Shown one piece after another: positions 36,672 to 46,232 of a stretch of DNA of 64,000 nt (within the stretch, counting starts at the first letter, position 1; every line of letters starts with the position of its first letter). Source of the stretch: CAWCDJ01 sp963836015 (GTDB taxonomy: Bacteria > Acidobacteriota > Terriglobia > Bryobacterales > Bryobacteraceae). Location: assembly GCA_963836015.1 (NCBI GenBank), contig CAWIIF010000004.1, positions 186,001 to 250,000 of the forward strand. The letters are read 5' to 3'. The translations under genes were made by a program, and so were the position numbers. The notes beneath the pieces were generated by a model, which worked only from the letters and a program-made list of their open reading frames with translations, made no database searches and was not told the DNA's origin.

Positions 36672-36947
36672 TCAACTCCGCTTCGGGCGGGTCCGGCGGT
36701 GCAATTGAGGACGCGCCGGGTTCACTTTCAGGGCTTTGCCGTTGAGATCCGTGCCGTTGAGAGCCATGACCGCAGCTTCCGCTTCGGCATCGGTCTTCAT
36801 CTCGATAAACCCGAAGCCTCGCGACAGGCCGGTCCACCGGTCGGTCATCATCTTGAATCGCTGGACCGCGCCATGCCTTTCAAATAAGGGCCGAATATCC
36901 TGTTCGGTGACATTCGGATTCAGGTTGCCAACCATAATGTTGTTCAC
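36672..36947 (-). CDS. RRM-type RNA-binding protein
   Basis: 91 residues from GTG 36947, chosen because AAGGAGT lies 5 bases upstream and because the RRM begins at once (NNIMVGNLNPNVTEQD). RNP2 is IMVGNL and RNP1 is RGFGFIEM. The tail is short and basic (PARPQLHRRTRPKRS). It is shorter than its paralogue at 35926-36222 and lacks the Gly-rich tail. Likely a small cytoplasmic RNA-binding regulator. Confidence 0.92.
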   Translation of the reverse strand: MNNIMVGNLNPNVTEQDIRPLFERHGAVQRFKMMTDRWTGLSRGFGFIEMKTDAEAEAAVMALNGTDLNGKALKVNPARPQLHRRTRPKRS

Positions 36948-37179
36948 AATGACTCCTTGGTTAGTGCTGGTGTTGTCTTGCCGGGGCCGCCTTCTTGAAA
37001 TGGGGAGACAGAGGCAGACTCGGAGAGCAAAGTGTGGGGAAACAGAACAACCTGTTCCTTTCCGGCAAAAGACATCAGGGGCGGGCACAGTTCAGAGGGC
37101 CGGGAAACAGCCAACTGCACAGCTCTTGGTGGAAGATGCCAGCTTCAGTATATCACGTCTAAGTAATTAGAACCCGGAC

Positions 37180-37767
37180 TCACCGATTCCCACCAGGCGC
37201 GGGCGATCCCTGTTGCAGCGCCTTATCCAGAGCGTTGAGCTGATCGGACAGATCGCTGAGCCTGGCTTGTTCGCTTTGGATCTGGCTCATCAGGTCGCCC
37301 TCCTGGGTCCGCTGTTGTTGCTCGAGGGCCGCTCCCTGCTCCAGTTCGGAAGTCATCATCTTCATCGCCTCCTCTACCTCTTTGCGATGGTTCGGATCCT
37401 GGATCTGGCCAACTTCCCCTTCCAATTGCTTCAGCCTGGCCGCTATTCTATCCGAGCTGGCCTGTCGCCCCGACATCTGCCCCCGGAAGTCGCGCAGCTC
37501 CCTCGACAGCCGGTCCACACGGTCCTGTTGCAGTTGGAACCTCTGGATGGCCAGTTGAATGCGCGGCACCAGCGAGGTGGATCGCTCAAGCGCCATTCTC
37601 AGTTGGTGTACCTCCACCAGAAGGCTCTGGATCGTTGCCTTGTCCATCGCGGCATCGGCACTCCCGGCCTGTTGGCCAGATCCGAGAAGCGGTATGCCGA
37701 TCATCAGCAGGCAGCATGTTACAAGGTTGCGTGCTGCCGTAAAGTGCGGCTGCGCTGGAAATCGCAT
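37180..37767 (-). CDS. Exported coiled-coil protein
   Basis: 195 residues from ATG 37767 (a GTG two codons upstream also fits). Residues 12-32 form a signal peptide or single anchor (VTCCLLMIGIPLLG). Residues 40-185 are almost entirely helical heptads rich in Gln, Glu, Leu and Arg (RDFRGQMSGRQASSDR, LKQLEGEVGQIQD), indicating a long coiled coil. No family recognised. It sits 53 bases downstream of the TonB receptor's end on the same strand. Confidence 0.7.
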   Translation of the reverse strand: MRFPAQPHFTAARNLVTCCLLMIGIPLLGSGQQAGSADAAMDKATIQSLLVEVHQLRMALERSTSLVPRIQLAIQRFQLQQDRVDRLSRELRDFRGQMSGRQASSDRIAARLKQLEGEVGQIQDPNHRKEVEEAMKMMTSELEQGAALEQQQRTQEGDLMSQIQSEQARLSDLSDQLNALDKALQQGSPAPGGNR

Positions 37768-37820
37768 GAGCACGAGTGTAATGGATTTCCGCGGCGCGCG
37801 CGGCCCCTACTAAGCGTCTC

Positions 37821-40800
37821 TCAGAAGCTCACCCTCAGAGCGAATTGCATGTAGCGCGGGTTGGCCGCGGAACTGACCTGCCCGAACAGCGTATTCACCT
37901 GGTTGCCGCCGGCGTCGAACCGGGCGGTCGTATTGAGGCCCGAGTACTGCGTGTGATTGAACGTGTTGTAGGTCTCGGCCCGGATCTGGATCGTCAAACG
38001 GTCTTTGATCGGAATATTCTTGAACAGCGCGATGTCCCAGTTGTTGATGCCCGGACCTGCCAGCGGCGCGTGCGGAGCGTTTCCCCAGGTGCCCTGCGCC
38101 GGACGCTGTACGCATCCGGTGTTGAACCACTGCAGGAACGATCGCGGCGCGCCGGCGTTCGGATTGCACGTGAGGACCACCCGCGCGCCGTCGCCGCCGC
38201 CCGTGATGTCCTGGCCGTCCACCGTCGAAAACCCGAGGCCGGCCGGGCCGCCGCTGATAAACGACGTGATGCCGGAGATCTCCCAGTGATCGAGGCCCCA
38301 GCGCGCCACCGGGCTGTTCCACAGCTTGCTGGCGTTGGGAATGTCCCACAGGTAATTGAAGGTCAGGTTGAGCCGGCGGTCGTACCCGGCAGGCCCGTAG
38401 TTGTAGACCCGCGGGTCGATGTAAGTGGCGATCGTTCCGTTGTAACTATCGGTATAATCCATCGCACGCGACCAGGTAAAAGCGGAGCCGAACTGCAGTC
38501 CGTGAGCGAAGCGGCGGTTCACCTGCGCTTGCAGGGAATGGTAGCTCGAAGTGAGTCCGTAAGTCTCGAGGTTAATGTTGCCGTACCCGGGATAGGGGCG
38601 CATGAAGTTGTCGGGTAGGACTCCGCCGATCGGGCTCTGGCTCGTGGGCAGGAAGTGTGAGCCGGGCGCAATTTCATTGAGCGCCATATAGTCAGTCAAG
38701 TGGCGCCCGAGCGTTCCCACGTAGGCAACGTCCAGCACGGTGCCGAATCCGATCTTCCGCTGAATTCCCAGGCTCATGTTATAGGTCGCCGGCATCTCGG
38801 GGTACAACTGATTGGCGTGGCCTACCGAGGGAGGGCCGAGGAGCGTGCCCGCTCCGACCAGCGTGTTGACGCTGCCATAGTACTCCGTCAAGGTGAAAAT
38901 GTTCGGCGGATTGGAAACCATGTCTCCTTCCTGCCCTGTGCGCGCCCTCGCATTCAGAAACATCCCGAATCCGCCGCGGATCGCGGTCTTCCCGTCGCCG
39001 AACGGATCCCACGCAAAGCCGATGCGCGGCGCCGGCAGTACGCCCGTTCCGTAGATCAGGCCTTCCGGATAGCCCGCCGTTCCTACGCTGATCGAGCCGT
39101 TTGCCAGTGTCCCGGTGCCGGGCACGAACAGCCCGGAATACACCGCCGGGTACGTCTGCCCCGTAAGCGGGTTGACCGCCATGTTCTTGCCGCCCACTTT
39201 AATCGGGCGGTAGAGCACCGGCGACCCACCGGCCTGGTAGAGGTTCGGAATGAAGTTCGCCCCGTTCTGAATGGTCTGTGGCAATCCCCAGGTGAAGCGG
39301 ACGCCCAGGTCCAGCGTCAGCCGGCTGGTGATCCGCCATTGGTCCTGCGCGTACCACTCGAAGGTTCGGGTCTGCGGCTTATAGTCCGGCCGGTTGTTGA
39401 TTTCCGAATAGTTGTCGAAGTTGCCGAGCACCGCGTTGGCGTAGGCGTAGTTGCTGTCGAATGGATTATTGGTATCGCGGCCGAACGAAAGGCTGCCGGC
39501 GAAGCTGCCTCCGGTGTGTTTCTGAAGGTACTGGTCGAGCTCGGTATCCACGCCGAACTTGAACATGTGTTTGTTCCAGACCTTGGTCACGCTGTCGGTC
39601 ACGCTGTAATTGGAAACCACGTCTTCCAGAGGGAACCGCCCGCTGGGGCCCCCTCCGGCGGCATTCGGAACGCCTCCGAAGCTCATCTGCGGGATCAGTC
39701 CAAGGGGATTGAATTGCGGATAAAGCTGGCCGAGGTCGATTCCATAGTTGTCCTTTTGAAGCAGCTTGAGGCTCTCGGCCGTGAGAATCTGATCCTCGGT
39801 CCAGAAAGCGGTACCCACAGTCAGCTCGTTAACCACGGTGGGCGACGCGGTCCACACTACGTTCACCGCCACGTTCGGATTGTGCGTTTTGTAATTGGCG
39901 GGAGCCAGCCAGGCGTCGGCATTGGCCGGAGAGCTGTATCCATCGTCATTTACCACCATGTTCATCCCGCGGAAGAACATGCGCCACTTATCGGTGATGT
40001 TATAGTCTACCCGCAGGATCTGCTGCGAGGTAGGACGATCCGAGAAGTTGTTGGTGACGTAGTTGTAGTTATACCCGCTAATTGCCGTGTTGGTGAAGTT
40101 CGGCTGGGGGAAGATGCTCAGCAGGCCCTGCGTAACGGGGTTGATCCGCGATTTCGGAATCACGTTGCCGGGGAACTGCGCCCCATTGGACGGGTCTTTG
40201 ACCGGAATCAGCTTCCCGTTCGTATCGAAGGTTTGCGAGAAGTCGCCCTCGCGCTGCAACGATGTCGGAACCGTGTAGTACTTGATGCCGTCTGGTGATT
40301 TGATCGGCAGGTATTCCTGCGAGTAAAAGAAGAAGAGCTTGTTCTTCTGCGAATTGAATTTCCCCGGCCAGTAGACCGGACCGCCGATGTTGCCGCCTAC
40401 CGTGTTATAGCGATAGCGGGCCCGCGGCTGTCCGTTCCGGTTGTTGAAGAAGGCGTTGGCATTGAAGTCTTCATTGCGGACATAGTAGTAGCCGGTGCCG
40501 TGAAAATTTTGCGTTCCGGATTTGGTCACGATGTTGACTACCGCGCCCATCGCCTTCCCGTATTCGGCCTGATAGTTGCCCAGCAGAACTTTGACTTCGG
40601 CCACGGCGTCGAGATTCGGGGGCGTATCCAGATTGCTGTAGCCGCGCGTATTCCCGATCACCCCGTCGATCGTCGCCGTGTCGTACTCGTTGCGGACTCC
40701 GTTGACCGTCGGCAGCCCGAAGGTGCCCAGGCTAGATCCGCCTTCACTGCCCACCACGCCCGGCAGAATCCGCACCAGGCTGGTCACGTCGCGTCCCACC

Positions 40801-41249
40801 GTCAGGAGTTGCGCGGTCTGCTTGGAGCTGACCTCGCCCGATCGCTCGGCGCTGGCGTTCTGCACAGGCGTCACGTCCGCCGTGATGGTGACCGATTCGG
40901 TCACGGCTCCGACCGTGAGCGTCAGGTTGCCGGTGGAGAATCGTTCCGAGGCCGTCAGGGCGACGTCTTTCTCCTGGAACGCCTTGAACCCCTTGGCTGT
41001 GACCCCGATCGTGTAAACGCCGGGCAGCACCGACGAAAACACGAAACTGCCCGCCGGGTCCGTTGCCAGGTGCTGCCGGTTGCCCGTCGCCTGATTGTCC
41101 AGGGAGACGTCGGCTCCCGGTACCGGTGCGCCGCTGGGGTCGACCACGTGGCCGCTGATGGCTCCGCTCTCCGTCTGGGCCCAGGCGGCTCCCAGGAGGC
41201 CAAACCCAGTAATGAGAAGGATCGTCAGAGATCTAAGCTTTCTTTTCAT
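37821..41249 (-). CDS. TonB-dependent receptor, Oar-like, with N-terminal carboxypeptidase-regulatory domain
   Basis: 1142 residues from ATG 41249 (GAGGGCGG upstream). Signal peptide, then a carboxypeptidase-regulatory-like domain (about 28-110; ISGHVVDPSGAPVPGADVS), a plug domain (about 120-230; LVRILPGVVG, TIDGVIGN, 'VVNIVTKSGTQNFHGTGYYY') and a long beta-barrel ending in Phe (RVSF), the outer-membrane sorting residue. This architecture is greatly expanded in Solibacter-type acidobacteria, where such receptors probably import carbohydrate or peptide fragments. Substrate unknown. The upstream gap holds a perfect palindrome. Confidence 0.94.
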   Translation of the reverse strand: MKRKLRSLTILLITGFGLLGAAWAQTESGAISGHVVDPSGAPVPGADVSLDNQATGNRQHLATDPAGSFVFSSVLPGVYTIGVTAKGFKAFQEKDVALTASERFSTGNLTLTVGAVTESVTITADVTPVQNASAERSGEVSSKQTAQLLTVGRDVTSLVRILPGVVGSEGGSSLGTFGLPTVNGVRNEYDTATIDGVIGNTRGYSNLDTPPNLDAVAEVKVLLGNYQAEYGKAMGAVVNIVTKSGTQNFHGTGYYYVRNEDFNANAFFNNRNGQPRARYRYNTVGGNIGGPVYWPGKFNSQKNKLFFFYSQEYLPIKSPDGIKYYTVPTSLQREGDFSQTFDTNGKLIPVKDPSNGAQFPGNVIPKSRINPVTQGLLSIFPQPNFTNTAISGYNYNYVTNNFSDRPTSQQILRVDYNITDKWRMFFRGMNMVVNDDGYSSPANADAWLAPANYKTHNPNVAVNVVWTASPTVVNELTVGTAFWTEDQILTAESLKLLQKDNYGIDLGQLYPQFNPLGLIPQMSFGGVPNAAGGGPSGRFPLEDVVSNYSVTDSVTKVWNKHMFKFGVDTELDQYLQKHTGGSFAGSLSFGRDTNNPFDSNYAYANAVLGNFDNYSEINNRPDYKPQTRTFEWYAQDQWRITSRLTLDLGVRFTWGLPQTIQNGANFIPNLYQAGGSPVLYRPIKVGGKNMAVNPLTGQTYPAVYSGLFVPGTGTLANGSISVGTAGYPEGLIYGTGVLPAPRIGFAWDPFGDGKTAIRGGFGMFLNARARTGQEGDMVSNPPNIFTLTEYYGSVNTLVGAGTLLGPPSVGHANQLYPEMPATYNMSLGIQRKIGFGTVLDVAYVGTLGRHLTDYMALNEIAPGSHFLPTSQSPIGGVLPDNFMRPYPGYGNINLETYGLTSSYHSLQAQVNRRFAHGLQFGSAFTWSRAMDYTDSYNGTIATYIDPRVYNYGPAGYDRRLNLTFNYLWDIPNASKLWNSPVARWGLDHWEISGITSFISGGPAGLGFSTVDGQDITGGGDGARVVLTCNPNAGAPRSFLQWFNTGCVQRPAQGTWGNAPHAPLAGPGINNWDIALFKNIPIKDRLTIQIRAETYNTFNHTQYSGLNTTARFDAGGNQVNTLFGQVSSAANPRYMQFALRVSF

Positions 41250-41368
41250 GATATTACCGCCCTCACGCGGAACGCAGACGGGACAAGCACGCCTCCCTCG
41301 GGCCAATGCGTGCCAGGTACATCAGAGACCCCCTTCTACGCCTATCTATTAGCGATATACCAGTTCTC

Positions 41369-41380
41369 TTTACCGGTAAA
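41369..41380. promoter_or_regulatory. 12-bp perfect palindrome in the divergent promoter region
   Basis: TTTACCGGTAAA, set in an AT-rich stretch, 120 bases upstream of the TonB receptor start and 73 bases upstream of the outer-membrane gene. Candidate operator for one or both genes. Confidence 0.4.
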
Positions 41381-41453
41381 TAATATAGATTCTGTACTCT
41401 GGCGAACCAGCCCGGGAATTGGCCGGCCCTCCGTGCGGGATAATGACAGGAAC

Positions 41454-42763
41454 GTGGGCCTACTCTATCGCTGCCTGACCCTTTTACTGGCTCTCGGCCT
41501 CGGATCCGCTTTTGCGCAGGGGCAGCCGTCCATGCCCGGGATGCCGCATCATCACATGCCGGGGATGAACATGGGGGTGATGAACCAGGCCGGCATGTTT
41601 CTGATGAACGAGGCGTCCGGAACGAGCCGCAATCCCGCCGCCTGGCCCATGCCCATGATCACGCGCACCGTGGGCCAGTGGACCCTCATGTTCATGGGAC
41701 AGGGATTCCTGGTGGCCACTCAGCAATCCGGGCCGCGCGGCGCCGGCAAGCTCTACTCCACGAACTGGGTCATGTTCGCCGCCCAGCATAACCTGGGAAA
41801 GGGCGCCATCGAGATCCGCATGATGAACAGCCTGGAGCCGGCCACCATCACCTCCCGCCAATATCCCTTGCTGTTCCAGACCGGCGAGACCGCCTTCGGA
41901 GTTCCGATCGTGGACGGCCAGCACCCGCACGACTTCTTCATGGGACTCTCGGTGGAATACGCGCGGCCGCTCGGCGACGGAACCACGCTCTCCGCCTACT
42001 ATGCGCCCGTAGGCGACCCGGCGCTGGGCCCCGTAGCCTATCCGCACCGGGCCTCGGCCATGGAACTGCCGCAGGCACCGCTCGGTCATCACTGGCAGGA
42101 TTCCACGCACATCTCGAACCAGGTCGTGACCGTGGGAATCCAGCACCGCCGCGTTCGACTGGAGGCCAGCGGTTTCCACGGCATGGAACCGAACGAGAAC
42201 CGCTGGAACATCGACTACGGCGGCATCGATTCCTGGGCCGCGCGGCTCTCCTTCTACCCCACCGCAAACTGGGCGGCGCAGGTATCGCTCGGCCGCCTGG
42301 CGCATCCCGAGCGGCAGGAGCCCGGCGATGTGCTGCGCTCCACCGCCTCGGTGGAATACGTAAAGCCGATGGGCGTCCGCACCAGTTGGGCCACCAGCCT
42401 GATCTGGGGCCGCAACCACAATACGTTCACGCACCGCGACACGAACTCCTACCTGCTCGAAACGGAGCTTCCCATTCGGCGGAGAAACTTCCTGACCGGC
42501 CGCATCGAGCTGGTGGATAAGGACGAGCTCTTCGCCGGCTCGCCGGAGATCGAGGAGACCCTTGACCGCACGGCGGGCAGCACTTTCCGCATCGCGGCGT
42601 TCACCGCCGGATACACGCGCGACGTGCGCCTGATCCCCTACCTCGAAACCGGATTCGGGACGAACGTATCGGCCTACCGGGTTCCAAGGCCATCCAGCCC
42701 TATTACGGCGAGCACCCCTTCGGCGTCAACATCTACCTGCGGGTGCGCCTCCGCAAGGAGTAG
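41454..42763 (+). CDS. His/Met-rich outer-membrane protein of unknown function, frameshifted near its 3' end
   Basis: GTG 41454 begins a signal peptide (LLYRCLTLLLALGLGSAFAQ). A Met/His-rich stretch follows (MPGMPHHHMPGMNM), suggesting Cu(I) or Ag(I) binding, then a series of amphipathic beta strands with a conserved pattern (TGETAFGVPIVDGQHPHDFF, GHHWQDSTHIS, FHGMEPNENRW). The frame breaks at 42684-42689 (CCAAGG): adding one base restores 'AIQPYYGEHPFGVNIYLRV' and TAG 42761-42763, for 436 residues. The restored end is a typical porin-like last strand. Barrel and metal link are inferred from composition. Confidence 0.72.
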
Positions 42764-42770
42764 TAGAGTA

Positions 42771-42806
42771 GGCCTCCCGGCCTGCGCATGGACAGGCCGG
42801 GAGGCC
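42771..42806. terminator. 14-bp bidirectional hairpin terminator between convergent genes
   Basis: Arms 42771-42784 and 42793-42806 pair perfectly over 14 bp around an 8-base loop, lying between the outer-membrane gene stop (42763) and the etfA stop (42815). No T run on either side, so termination may rely on the stem alone or on Rho. Confidence 0.6.
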
Positions 42807-42814
42807 TGTCCCAC

Positions 42815-43792
42815 TTAGCTCTTGGCCTTCTTGACGGCCTCGGTCAGCTCCGGAACCACCTGGAACAGGTCGCCGACGATGCCATAATCGGCCACTTCGA
42901 AGATCGGCGCGTTGGGGTCTTTGTTGATGGCCACCACCGTGCGCGAGCCCTTCATTCCCACCAGGTGCTGGATCGCGCCCGAGATTCCGATCGCCATGTA
43001 CATCTTCGGAGCCACGGTCTGGCCCGAGCTGCCCACTTGGCGCTCCATCGGCAGCCAGCCGGCATCGCAGATCGGGCGCGACGCGGCCAGCTCGGCGCCC
43101 AGCGCCTGGGCCAGTTGCTCCACCAGCGGGATGTTGTCCGATTCCTTGATGCCGCGGCCCACCGAGACGATGATCTCGGCCGCGCTCAGGTCCACCGCCC
43201 GCTGCGATTCGCGGAACAGGTCGAGCGGCTTCGTGCGGATCTCCGCGGCCGCCAGAGTCGGTGTGAACGTCTCGACCGGCGCCGAGCCTTCCACCGCCAG
43301 GTCGGCGCGCCACGCTCCGGCTTGCAGCGACGCGAAGTGCGGACCGTCGCCCGCGAATCGCAGATCGGCGTTCACCTTGCCCTGGAAGAGCTGCCTCACC
43401 AGCACCAGCTCTCCGTTATCCGCGCGGTGCCCCACCACGTCGCTGACCGCCACGCGGCCAAGCGAAGTGGCGAGCTTGGGCAGAAAGTCGCGCACCTGGT
43501 AGGTATGCGGGAAGAGCACCAGGCTCGGCTTCACCTGTGCGATCAACTGCCGCAGCGCCGAGCAGTAAGCGTCCGGCGTGTAGTCCTTCAGCAGGTCGTG
43601 CTCTACGCTGTAGACTTTCTCCAGCTGCCGCTTTCCCAGCTCCGACGCCAGCGCGCTGGTTCCCTGGCCGAGCACCGCGGCCGCGGCCGGAACGCCCTGT
43701 TCCTTCGCGAACTGCTGTGCCGCCGCGAGCGTCTCGAACGACATGCGATTCCACTCGCCGCCGCGCTGTTCCAGAACTGCCAGGATGCTCAT
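42815..43792 (-). CDS. etfA: Electron transfer flavoprotein alpha subunit
   Basis: 325 residues. The C-terminal FAD-binding domain has the ETF-alpha signature: GRGIKESDNI, 'SRPICDAGWLPMERQVG', SSGQTVAPKMYMAIGISGAIQHLVG and 'INKDPNAPIFEVADYGIVGD'. With the beta subunit it accepts electrons from acyl-CoA and related dehydrogenases. Its ATG overlaps the etfB stop (ATGA), giving coupled translation. It may be linked functionally to the fatty-acid genes fabF-acpP upstream. Confidence 0.96.
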   Translation of the reverse strand: MSILAVLEQRGGEWNRMSFETLAAAQQFAKEQGVPAAAAVLGQGTSALASELGKRQLEKVYSVEHDLLKDYTPDAYCSALRQLIAQVKPSLVLFPHTYQVRDFLPKLATSLGRVAVSDVVGHRADNGELVLVRQLFQGKVNADLRFAGDGPHFASLQAGAWRADLAVEGSAPVETFTPTLAAAEIRTKPLDLFRESQRAVDLSAAEIIVSVGRGIKESDNIPLVEQLAQALGAELAASRPICDAGWLPMERQVGSSGQTVAPKMYMAIGISGAIQHLVGMKGSRTVVAINKDPNAPIFEVADYGIVGDLFQVVPELTEAVKKAKS

Positions 43793-44559
43793 ATGACCCT
43801 CGCTTCGAACTTCAGTTTCTCCACCAGCTGTGCGGCCGCCTCTTTCGGGCTGCCGTCGAATAACTGAGTCCGCTTGGTGCGCTCCGGCATGTAGATGCGC
43901 TCGAGCCGGATGCTCGAAGCCGCCGCGGCCACGCCCAGGTCGGCGGCGGTGAGCCGTTTGATCTCCTTGGTCTTGGCCTTCTTGATCCCCATCAGGGTCG
44001 CGTAGCGGAGCTTGCTGATGCCCGATTGAATGGTCAGCAGCGCGGGCAGCGGCATTTCGACGTGCTGGAACCAGCCGTTTTCCAGCTCGCGCTTCACCCG
44101 GATGGCGCCGTCCTTCTTCTCCACTTCCATGATGATGGTGGCATGCGGCAGTCCCATCAGCTCGGCCAGAATGACGCCGGTCTGCCCGTAGCCCAGGTCG
44201 TCGGACTGTAGTCCGGTGAGCACCAGGTCGGGCGACTCGGGCTGGAGGGCCGCGGCCAGAAGCCGCGCACCGGCCAGCGGGTCATAATCGCCCGGGTCTT
44301 CTTCGATGTGGATGGCGCGGTCGGCGCCCTTGGCGAGCGCTTCGCGGATGGTTTGTGCGGCGCGCGCCGGTCCGGCGCACAGCGCGATGACTTCTCCCCC
44401 GTGCTTCTCCTTCAGTTGCAGCCCTGCTTCGAGGGCATAGGCGTCGGGCTCGTTGATCTCGTAGCTCAGATCCGCCTCTTCGATCCACTTGCCGGAGGGT
44501 GCGATCCGCAATTGCGAATCGCGCGCGGGAACCTGTTTGATCGCGACGACGATTTTCAT
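43789..44559 (-). CDS. etfB: Electron transfer flavoprotein beta subunit
   Basis: 256 residues. Start MKIVVAIKQVP is classic for EtfB/FixA. Further motifs are NEPDAYALEAGLQLKEKHGG, LVLTGLQSDDLGYGQTGVILAELMGLPHA and 'ALLTIQSGISKLRYATLMGIKKAK', covering the nucleotide-binding region and the recognition loop. Forms the ETF heterodimer with the product of the overlapping downstream gene. Confidence 0.96.
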   Translation of the reverse strand: MKIVVAIKQVPARDSQLRIAPSGKWIEEADLSYEINEPDAYALEAGLQLKEKHGGEVIALCAGPARAAQTIREALAKGADRAIHIEEDPGDYDPLAGARLLAAALQPESPDLVLTGLQSDDLGYGQTGVILAELMGLPHATIIMEVEKKDGAIRVKRELENGWFQHVEMPLPALLTIQSGISKLRYATLMGIKKAKTKEIKRLTAADLGVAAAASSIRLERIYMPERTKRTQLFDGSPKEAAAQLVEKLKFEARVI

Positions 44560-44572
44560 AGAGTGGGCCTGC

Positions 44573-44592
44573 GGGCCGGGCGACGCCGGCCC
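44573..44592 (-). terminator. Stem-loop immediately after fabF
   Basis: GGGCCGG (44573-44579), 6-base loop, CCGGCCC (44586-44592), directly abutting the fabF stop and 14 bases before the etfB start. No T run; may separate or attenuate fabF and etfB expression. Confidence 0.4.
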
Positions 44593-45835
44593 CTATTCCT
44601 GGTATCGCTTAAAAATCAGGGAGCCGTTCGTGCCGCCGAACCCGAAACTGTTCGAAAGCGCATACTCGATCTTCATCGGGCGCGCTTTTCCGGGCACGTA
44701 GTCCAGATCGCAAAGCGGATCGGGGTTCTCGTAGTTGATCGTAGGCGGGGCGATCTGGTCGTGAATCGCCAGGACGGTGATGCCCGCCTCCAGGCCGCCG
44801 GCCCCGCCCAACAGGTGGCCGGTCATCGACTTGGTGGAGCTCACCGCTACTTTGTATGCGTGTTCGCCGAAAGCGCGCTTGATGGCGGCAGTTTCGGCCC
44901 GGTCGCCCACCTCGGTGGAAGTGCCGTGGGCGTTGATGTAATCCACCTGGTGCGGTTCGATTCCTGCGTCGCGCATCGAATTGCGCATCACGCGATAGGC
45001 GCCGTCGCCGTTATCGGGCGGCGCGGTCACATGAAACGCGTCCGCGCTCATGCCGTAGCCCACCATCTCCGCCAGGATGCGGGCGCCGCGGCGCCGTGCG
45101 AACTCCAGTTCTTCCAGCACCAGGATGCCGGCCCCTTCGCCCACCACGAACCCGTCGCGGTCCCGGTCCCACGGGCCGCGACGCCCGCTCCGGTTCGTCA
45201 TTGCGCGTGGACAGCGCGCGCATGGCGGCGAATCCGCCGATCCCCATCGGGGTGATGCAAGCTTCGGTGCCGCCGCAGATCATGGCATCGGCGTCGCCGC
45301 GCTGGATCAGGCGAAACGAATCGCCGATCGAATGAGCGCTCGTGGTGCACGCCGTGGCCGTCGCGGAATTCGGCCCCTTGGCGCCGCTGCGGATCGATAC
45401 ATATCCGGACGCCAGGTTGATGATGGTGGCGGGAATGAAAAACGGCGAAATGCGGCGCGGACCGTGCTGTAGCAGGGTCAGGTGCTCGCGCTCGATCACT
45501 TCGAATCCTCCGATTCCGCTCCCGATGTATACGCCCACCTGCTCGGCCGTCTCCTCCGTTACCTTCAGGCCGGAACTCTTCAGGGCGTAGTCCGCCGCCG
45601 CGATGGCGAACTGGATGAACCGCCCCATCTTCTTGATTTCTTTTTTCTCGATATAGTTCGCGGGATCGAAGCCTTTGACCTCGCCGGCGATCCGGCAGGA
45701 AAAAGCGGAAGCGTCAAACTGGGTGATGGGCCCGATGCCCGATGTCGCAGCTTTGATGGATTCCCAGGACTCTTCGGTTCCGATCCCAATCGGCGTCAGC
45801 AGACCGACGCCGGTCACAACAACTCTTCGTGACAA
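44593..45835 (-). CDS. fabF: 3-oxoacyl-ACP synthase II FabF, frameshifted
   Basis: ATG 45835 begins MSRRVVVTGVGLLTPIG, the FabF start. The N-terminal part carries the active-site Cys in ATACTTSAHS. The frame breaks at a GGG run (45173-45175); dropping one base joins 'ERASRP' to 'WDRDRDGFVVGEGAG' and the rest. The second part has both catalytic His residues (INAHGTSTEVGD, STKSMTGHLLG) and the terminal 'NSFGFGGTNGSLIF'. The repaired length is 413 residues, exactly normal. It elongates fatty acids by condensing malonyl-ACP with acyl-ACP. An essential-type gene being broken points to sequence error. acpP lies 23 bases upstream. Confidence 0.95.
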
Positions 45836-45858
45836 GAGACCCCCCCTGACGAGAAGCT

Positions 45859-46098
45859 TTACTTCTTGGAAGTTTTGCTCTCGATGTATTCCACCGCGTC
45901 TTTCACGGTGGTGATCTTCTCGGCGTCTTCGTCCGGGATTTCCATTTCGAACGCCTCTTCGAAGGCCATCACCAGCTCGACGATGTCCAACGAGTCGGCC
46001 CCAAGGTCGTCCACAAACGACGCGTTGCTGTCGACCTGGCTTTCGTCTACGCCGAGCTGTTCGACAATAATCTGCTTCACCTTCTGCTCAACTGCCAT
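45859..46098 (-). CDS. acpP: Acyl carrier protein
   Basis: 79 residues, strongly acidic. The phosphopantetheine attachment Ser is in GADSLDIVELVMAFE; the start 'VEQKVKQIIVEQLGV' and the 'EIPDEDAEKI' helix are canonical. AGGAGGAATC immediately precedes ATG 46098. It carries growing acyl chains for FabF, which follows directly on the same strand. A plausible promoter is visible just upstream. Confidence 0.98.
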   Translation of the reverse strand: MAVEQKVKQIIVEQLGVDESQVDSNASFVDDLGADSLDIVELVMAFEEAFEMEIPDEDAEKITTVKDAVEYIESKTSKK

Positions 46099-46128
46099 GA
46101 TTCCTCCTGGGATTGTGAGAACGCGTTG

Positions 46129-46158
46129 ATTTTAGCGATCTTTGCGGACCTTCCGCAA
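46129..46158 (-). promoter_or_regulatory. Candidate acpP-fabF promoter with overlapping dyad
   Basis: On the minus strand, TTGCGG (46153-46158), an 18-base spacer and TAAAAT (46129-46134) lie 31 bases upstream of ATG 46098. The -35 overlaps one arm of a perfect 7-bp dyad (TTGCGGA, CCT, TCCGCAA; 46142-46158), a possible operator. Confidence 0.4.
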
Positions 46159-46232
46159 GTGACGCGCCTGGGGATTTTGTGGCCCGCGAAGCCTCGGGAA
46201 CTTTCTCCGGGCGCCCGCCGTCAACCCTCAGC

